A stretch of DNA of 64,000 nucleotides from Candolleomyces eurysporus (Eukaryota; Basidiomycota; Agaricomycetes; Agaricales; Psathyrellaceae), in contig JANBPK010000742.1 in assembly GCA_027579435.1 (NCBI GenBank), positions 61,402-125,401 of the forward strand, given 5' to 3'. The stretch's first letter is position 1; every line of letters starts with the position of its first letter. Below, in pieces: positions 58,475 through 64,000 of the stretch. A program made the position numbers and the translations under genes. The notes beneath the pieces are model-generated. The model searched no databases, had not been told where the DNA came from, and saw nothing but the letters and a program-made list of their open reading frames with translations.

Positions 58475-59099
58475 ATGTCCCTCTACCGGACACTACGCAA
58501 CCTTCAGAAGGAAGGCTTCAAGACCTGGTGGAGGCAACTCCAGTACATTGGCGACGCCAAGTCTGGAACATTCGTTGGCGCTGACCAGTGCGTACAGATT
58601 CTGCAAGGGCCACACCTGTGACCAATCATGATTTTAGGTTTGGAAACCGCTACTACGAGAATAGGAATGGGGAGGAAGAAATTCCTGGTATGTTGACCAA
58701 TCCTCGAATGTAAGAATGTAACCTTACACCCCATGCAGGTCGTCATCGTTGGGTAGACTATGCCCAGGTGAGAGGATGGAATTGACAAACCCCGAAGCTT
58801 GACTAATACCTCGTCTACAAAGCACGAATACAATGCTACCCAAGTTCCACCAGAATGGCATTCGTGGATTCATCACATCCGGAAAGACCCTCCCACAGCA
58901 GACCCTATCGTCCAGAACCTTACCCCACCCTGGCAAGCTGTATGTCAACTGTCGCTTTCGTATTCACTTGGCTCTGACGTTTTTCTCGGTTTAGCCCTAC
59001 GTCGAAAATTTGACAGGTACCAGGGGCGCTTACAAGTCTTATAACACCGTTAAACCCAAGATTTCCGCTTGGGAACCCAAGGTGGCCTCTCGCTCGTAA
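58475..59099 (+). CDS. NDUFA12: mitochondrial complex I accessory subunit NDUFA12 (B17.2)
   Basis: Exons 58475..58587, 58638..58687, 58739..58767, 58823..58939, 58995..59099; 137 aa. Family motifs are in order: LRNLQKEGFKTWWRQLQYIG, GTFVGADQFGNRYYEN, RHRWVDYAQHEYNATQVPPE, WHSWIHHIRKDPPT, then NLTGTRGAYKSYNTVKPKI and a basic tail (SAWEPKVASRS). The subunit sits on the matrix arm of NADH:ubiquinone oxidoreductase and is needed for assembly of the N-module. There is no separate presequence, as usual in the family. It converges with the L2HGDH-like gene with 41 bp between stop codons, so their 3' UTRs must overlap. Confidence 0.95.
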
Positions 59100-59140
59100 A
59101 TTGGTATAGACATTGCGTGCAATACATTGTTCGTTCTCCA

Positions 59141-60757
59141 TCAGACGACGACCGATTTTCGCTGTCCTATCATCTCGTCTACCACCAATTCCGCTATCCC
59201 CAAACTTGAGGTTAAACCCGGTGACTCGATTCCAAGCAGGCTGATCATGGGACTGAATTCGTCGCCGACCAACCCGCCTGAAATGGGATGGTCGACTCTA
59301 AATATAAAGTCCTGAAAGCCGCCGGAAGGAGGGACGAGTTTAGGTCGCATCCCACAATAATCTGGCTGGAGTCCCTCCAGTGTCACTCCAGGCAAGTAGG
59401 AGGTGACGGCTTTGTGCATCTCTGCCAGCCTGGATTCGTCGGGAACCATATGCTTGGTCCAGAAATCCGAGTCCTCCTCTGGGTCCGATGGCAGCGTATC
59501 CGGCGCTGAAATCCACTGAATGTCAGGCCCGAAACGGATGCGCCCCTCCAAATCTAGGGTGAGGTGTGTCCCCAACGACTGGAATGCATGAGCGTTGGGG
59601 CCAGTTTCCGGACAAGGGTATATAAGATGCTTGACGTTGGAGACTCCGGGACCGCCGTATTTCGCATACGACCCCTTGGCATAATACATCGGTATTCGCT
59701 TGTCTTGGGGTAATAACGAATTGAGGATCAGGGTACTTGAAAGCCCCGAAGCATTTATGACAGTTCTGGCGAGTATTGCATCGCCCTCTTCAGCGTCCCC
59801 AGTGACAGCTTGAATGACCCATCCTGTTTCCAGGCCTCTGGACTCAATGTCGGGGATGTTTGCGGGCCGCTTTGAACGTTGATAGGGGTCGACCCGCACC
59901 ACTTTGGTAAAGTAAGAGACTTGGCCTCCTTCGGATTCGATGATGTCCTTTTCCAAGGATTGCATGAAAGAGTGAGAATCTACGATTCCTGTTATCGGGA
60001 CCCATAGAGCGCCGGAGATATCTTTAGACAGGTCGGGCTCCATTTCTTGCGCCTCTTCTCCAGTAAGAAGACTGGTCTGCAATGCCGGGCTATCTTCGTC
60101 TCCGTCAAACGACTGTGTTGGCCGCTGTAATTGCTGCCACTTGGTGTGTAAAGCTTGAATGTATGGAAGTTGGTGCCTTTTGGCAACGACAAGCTTCCCT
60201 GTTTGATGATAGGGAATAGAATGGGTCTTGCACCGCTGGTACATTAAATCCCGCCCTCGCAGACACAGACGAGTCTTCAGCGAGTCAGGAGGGTAATATA
60301 ATCCTGAATGGTAGAAGGCCATGTGACGTCAGGGATCGACAGGAAACATTCAATAGAACACTTGCCTGAATGAATGACTTCAGAGTTCCGGGAACTAAGG
60401 AACGATGAAACGTTTCAGTAACGGCAAATTCACGGAATGAAGGAGGACGAACCTTATCTCCTCTCCGAATCTCTTGTGCCTTTCCAAGAGATAGGTCGTG
60501 TTTGAAGGAAACAGTTGGCAGAGGCGTTGAGCAATGGCAAGGCCCACGATGCCTGTATTTCGGACAAAGTTACTACACGATAACCGATTTGTGGCTTCAG
60601 AATCCTGACCTCCGCCAATGACCAGGTGGTCGACAACGATTTCTGGAGACTACGGAATGTGAACGGGAGACTATGCTAGAACTGGACAACAACATACCTT
60701 ATATCGGTAGCGGCCATTGTCGTTGAGAGCCCGCTTCAGACCCCTAATGGTTGCCAT
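59141..60757 (-). CDS. L-2-hydroxyglutarate dehydrogenase-like FAD oxidoreductase
   Basis: Exons 60698..60757, 60610..60649, 60453..60552, 60366..60394, 59141..60303; 463 aa. The FAD-binding Rossmann signature is HLVIGGGIVGLAIAQRL, then TTYLLERHKRFGEEISSRNS and EVIHSGLYYPPDSLKTRLCL. The rest follows the family: MYQRCKTHSIPYHQTGKL, GIVDSHSFMQSLEKDI, NASGLSSTLI, YYAKGSYAKYGG, IYPCPETGPNAHAFQSLGTH, LDLEGRIRFGPDIQWI, and the C-terminal GGFQDFIFRVDHPISGG with INLLGIESPGLTSS-like ending (here MISLLGIESPGLTSS). The enzyme oxidises L-2-hydroxyglutarate to 2-oxoglutarate, in mitochondria in animals. Intron 60304..60365 starts with GC (GCAAGT). An apparent ORF start MAFYHSG at 60322 is an artefact of that intron. 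There is no clear presequence. Confidence 0.9.
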
Positions 60758-60991
60758 GAGGCCAGGCTTGCTCTGCTGTGAGCAGCCCGTTGGTGTAGTT
60801 TGTGAGAGAGAAACCTTGGCCGTTCGAGGCGCTGCAAACTAGGCCGGATGGGTGATGAGCGACGGCGAAGCCGGCCCGATAGATCCGTCGGTTCCAGATT
60901 TTGTTGAAGACACTCGGTGAGCTTGACTCGAGTTTCGTGAAACCCTTCCATCATTTGAAATTGCTGCACCTCGAGGCTTTGAAGAGACGAC

Positions 60992-62262
60992 ATGACTGCC
61001 TCTTATGGCCCACGCGAACTTAGCCAAGAGGAGATAGACGCGAAGTTGAAGGAGTTCGATGACATCCCGTTGTTCATGAAATCGCTGCCCGAGGATGACT
61101 CGGAAAACCCTGCGATCGCAGCTTTGCAGGATCTTGTGTACGAGGGCACGCCGGATGGTAGGTGAGCATGCCACATGCTAATAAGAGATTTGTACTCTGA
61201 CTCGACTCCCCTTCCAGAAATTGCGGCAAACTTTAAAGATCAGGGAAACGACTACTTTAAGGGAAAGCGATATCGAGAAGCGAGCGGATTCTACACACAA
61301 GGGATCGATGTCAAGCCCACAGATACAAAGCTTCTCATAGCTCTTCTGTGCAATAGAGCAGCATGCAACCTGGAACTTCGTAGGCCTGCCTTTCATCTTC
61401 CGAGATTAAGATGGCTGATCTTGCAAAACTTCCCAAGAAAACTATGGATCCGTTTTGAGAGATTGCTCTACCGTGCTAAAACAGGATGACAAAGTATCAA
61501 AGGCATATTATAGATCCGCTCAGGCCTTGGTTTCCCTAGACCGGGTCGAAGAGGCTCTTGACTGCTGCGATCGGTGCTTGACATTCGACCCGGACAATCA
61601 GGGAATCAAAGCCGTTCGGGAACGCGCCGCCAAGCGGAAGGAGATCAAAGACAAGCAGGAACGTGAAAGACAAGAACGGTTGAGGAAGGAGCGAGAGGAG
61701 AAGTTGGCCATGAAAGCCGCCTTTCGGGTAAGTACCGTCGCGTCGGATCCAAGCACAAAAGACTTTTTGTTTTTGAATGTGCTGACTGTGTCCCAAGGAA
61801 CGTAACCTCGTTGATTTCCCGAAGCCGGACGGGTCCTCAAATCCATACCAGCCGCACTTTGACCCTGAAGATCCATCGAAGAAAATACTCGTCCTGCCGG
61901 TGTTTTTCTTGTACCCGCAGTATGCAATCTCCGACGTGATTCAAGAATTCTCTGAGGAGACTACATTTGAGGCCCATTTGGAAGAGATGTTCCCTCCCAA
62001 AGGAACGGCCCCTCCGTGGGACTCTCGTGGCGAATACACATACAAAAATCTGGTCGTTTATGCGATGACTCACCGGAAGCGTCTGTTCAAGGTCGGGAAA
62101 AAGATGACACTGCAAGATGTATTCAGGGTTGCCAAAGGAAAGGAAGGGGAGCCGCGGGACGGTTTAGAAGTGAAAGATGGTTGTATAACCTTCGTTGTGA
62201 TACCGAAAGGTGACGAAGAGAAAAAGTGGGTGGAAGAATTCAAGAAGTCGAGAGAGGGGTAA
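60992..62262 (+). CDS. CNS1: TPR co-chaperone of Hsp90/Hsp70 (CNS1/TTC4)
   Basis: Exons 60992..61157, 61218..61379, 61438..61727, 61798..62262; 360 aa. An N-terminal acidic segment (LPEDDSENPAIAALQDLVYE) leads to three TPR repeats: FKDQGNDYFKGKRYREASGF, NRAACNLELQNYGSVLRDCS and AYYRSAQALVSLDRVEEALD. A charged helix follows (KDKQERERQERLRKEREEKL), then the C-terminal wheel domain with VFFLYPQYAISDVIQEFSEE, PPWDSRGEYTYKNLVVYAMT and VFRVAKGKEG. This arrangement is that of yeast Cns1 and animal TTC4, which bind the C-terminal EEVD of Hsp90 and Hsp70. Conserved carboxylate-clamp residues (N of GNDYF, N of NRAAC, K/R of YYRSAQA) are present. It is divergent from the L2HGDH-like gene, with 234 bp between starts. 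Confidence 0.94.
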
Positions 62263-63060
62263 ATGTGGCGATTGTATTCCCAAGCTATGGAGATATTCGG
62301 TCGCCGTTGCTTTGAATCATACATAGATTATCATTCAATCTGAACTCGTGGACAAGGAAGACGGCTTTGAATATCCGACAAGTGGATCGAAGGTGGTGCC
62401 GACCTATCACAGGGCTTTGAGCAAAGGATAAATAAGGCGAACAATCCAAGTATGCTCCTGTATACCCGATATGGTGCAACGCGTGCGTAACGTTTGCGAA
62501 CGCGGTGAGAGTGGAAGGAAGAGAACCATGGCCGCGGCGCAACATGTGTCACTCCCGAGCTCCCGAGCTCTGTGGCGGGGCTGTGAAAGGGGTCCGGAAA
62601 AATCTAAGACTCCACTCTAGATAGGACACTCGGAAAAGATATCCGAACGAGAAGGAAGGGTGATAGACGTGACGGGTCTGCTTAGAAGTTCCCTCCTTTG
62701 TTGTCGCAATCGAGCGCAAGCGCCCAAGTCGGGACTCAGGAAGCATTGAGTTGATCCGCTGGTACCGTCTCCAAAAGGAAATCCTCGGCCCGGCGACGGC
62801 CACTCGAGTTTGGCCTTGTTGTAGGCCATTCCAGGCTACAGAACGTCCACCAAGTCTCTACACGCCGTCGTCGCCGTCGTCAAAAGGTCTGGTGAGTGCT
62901 AAATCTCTGCTATTCGATGCTGGAATAGGTTCTTGTGCCGTCAGGCTGTTCTCTGGAGGAGAAAACGGGAGAATCGGAGCCAGGGATTCGATGGATGCGG
63001 TCAGGCAAGATCGGATGTTGACCAGCGTTCCTTCGCGATATAGGGCCCCCCTTCGTCAAG
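62263..63060. other. CNS1 3' region and eS7 promoter with probable 5' UTR intron
   Basis: An 800-bp stretch between two plus-strand genes. A GTGAGTGC donor near 62892 and the AG directly before the eS7 ATG (63059-63060) suggest a 5' UTR intron, common in ribosomal protein genes. Open frames here on both strands show no domain. A purine/pyrimidine-rich segment near 62860 (ccgtcgtcgccgtcgtc) may be the transcribed leader. Confidence 0.45.
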
Positions 63061-63782
63061 ATGTCCGTCTCCAGCAAGATCCTCCGCACCGCCAACGCTC
63101 CTACCACTCCCCCCGATGAGATTGAGACCCATGTCGCTCAGGCCTTGATCGACCTCGAAAACAACGTCCCTGAACTCAAGTCTGAGCTCCGGGTCCTCCA
63201 GATTTCTGCTGCCCGTGAGGTCGATGTCCGCGGGGGCAAGAAGGCTATTGTTGTCTTTGTGCCCGTTCCCCAATTGAAGGCCTTCCACAAAATCCAGCAG
63301 AGGTATGAATACCTTTGAATTGAATTGCACTGGACTGTGACTAATTGCGATGCTGCCCATGTTCTCCATCAGGCTGACTCGGGAGCTCGAGAAGAAGTTC
63401 TCCGACCGACATGTTGTATTCATTGCTCAGCGCCGGATGCTGCGCAAGCCCACCCGCAACTCCCGAGTCGTCCAGAAGAGGCCTCGCAGCCGTACCCTTA
63501 CCAATGTGCACGAAAAAATCCTCGAGGATCTCGTCTTCCCCACCGAGATTGTCGGCAAGAGGACCCGCGTTGCTGTCGATGGCTCCAAGCTCCTGAAAGT
63601 GTAAGCCGAACACGATGATTCATCCTGTTTCGCCAAGCTGACGAGGGGACAGATTCCTGGACTCGAAAGACGCGACGTCGCTGGAGTACAAGCTCGACTC
63701 GTTCTCGTCAGTATACCGCCGGCTCACTGGGAAGGAGGTTGTGTTCGAGTTCCCTGCGGCGCCTCACGCAGAGAAGGCCTGA
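63061..63782 (+). CDS. RPS7: cytosolic small-subunit ribosomal protein eS7
   Basis: Exons 63061..63302, 63373..63600, 63653..63782; 199 aa. The sequence follows eS7: [120 protein letters not shown] and [14 protein letters not shown] near the C-terminus. It is a structural component of the 40S subunit and takes part in 18S rRNA maturation. The length agrees with the family. Codon choice is strongly biased to C-ending codons, as expected for a highly expressed gene. Confidence 0.97.
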
Positions 63783-64000
63783 TAGTGTATGACCTATGTA
63801 CATGTCCTCCATGCAGTATGAAGCATCGCTCGTCATTTCTGAGATAGATCTGCGCCCGATGCACCAGATAAGGGGAGCTGTGAGATTTTCTTTGGCCGGC
63901 TCACGTGTGCCGCTCAGCATCCCGAAGAGGAAGGCCCGCATTTGGCACTCCACCAGCTTCGCTTTCTGTTCTCCTCTTCTGCTTTCTCTTTTAATATCCC
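63783..64000. other. eS7 3' UTR and start of next intergenic region
   Basis: The segment contains a CACGTG E-box near 63903 and ends in a pyrimidine-rich run (ttctgctttctctttt) that looks like a core promoter of a gene beyond the window. No coding sequence is assigned. Confidence 0.35.

Noticed and set aside
1..64000. tRNA, rRNA, CRISPR or transposon features
   Set aside because: No cloverleaf with A and B boxes, no regular spaced repeats, and no transposase or reverse transcriptase motifs were seen by eye; a tRNA scan and repeat library search would be needed to exclude small ones.

Overview
This window is nuclear DNA from a filamentous basidiomycete, most likely an agaricomycete mushroom. 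The evidence is closely packed genes on both strands, many GT-AG introns of about 47-60 nt, very small exons, and families typical of Agaricomycetes (DUF6534, DUF6741, GH105, microsomal P450s). Coding regions were rebuilt by hand: exons were joined at splice sites until frame, length and conserved motifs agreed, and exon coordinates are given in each entry. No transcript data were available, and every family name comes from recognition of motifs rather than from a search.

Layout. 0-5 kb: 3' end of a Pho81-like gene, a half-size ABC transporter, and GTP cyclohydrolase I (FOL2). 5.2-12.7 kb: THO2, a 19-exon mRNA-export factor. 13.4-19.4 kb: GH105 glycosidase, vacuolar cation/proton exchanger, tafazzin and a small membrane protein. 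19.6-24.2 kb: the replication-checkpoint mediator MRC1. 24.6-29.4 kb: an accessory patch with a SnoaL-like protein, a disrupted berberine-bridge-type oxidase and a DUF6741 protein. 29.8-41 kb: nucleoside transporter, mitochondrial uL24, an MBP1-type APSES factor, CDC14, HEM12 and a SHG1-like COMPASS subunit. 41.3-50.1 kb: a second accessory patch, poor in sequence quality, with a P450, a 22-exon DUF6534 protein and a multi-pass membrane protein. 50.3-64 kb: mitochondrial bL12, NOT3/5, BEM1 with a truncated tandem copy, NDUFA12, L-2-hydroxyglutarate dehydrogenase, CNS1 and ribosomal protein eS7.

Functional themes. Cell cycle and replication: MBP1 and CDC14 are divergent, MRC1 is nearby, and ACGCGT boxes lie upstream of all three. 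Mitochondria: tafazzin, uL24m, bL12m, NDUFA12 and L2HGDH. RNA and chromatin: THO2, NOT3/5 and SHG1. The most unusual structures are the 22-exon DUF6534 gene with 10-12 nt exons, the partial BEM1 duplication that leaves a PB1-type ORF, and the FAD oxidase interrupted just before its flavin-binding motif. Many of the N characters behave as phantom inserted bases next to homopolymers; dropping them restores reading frames in seven genes.
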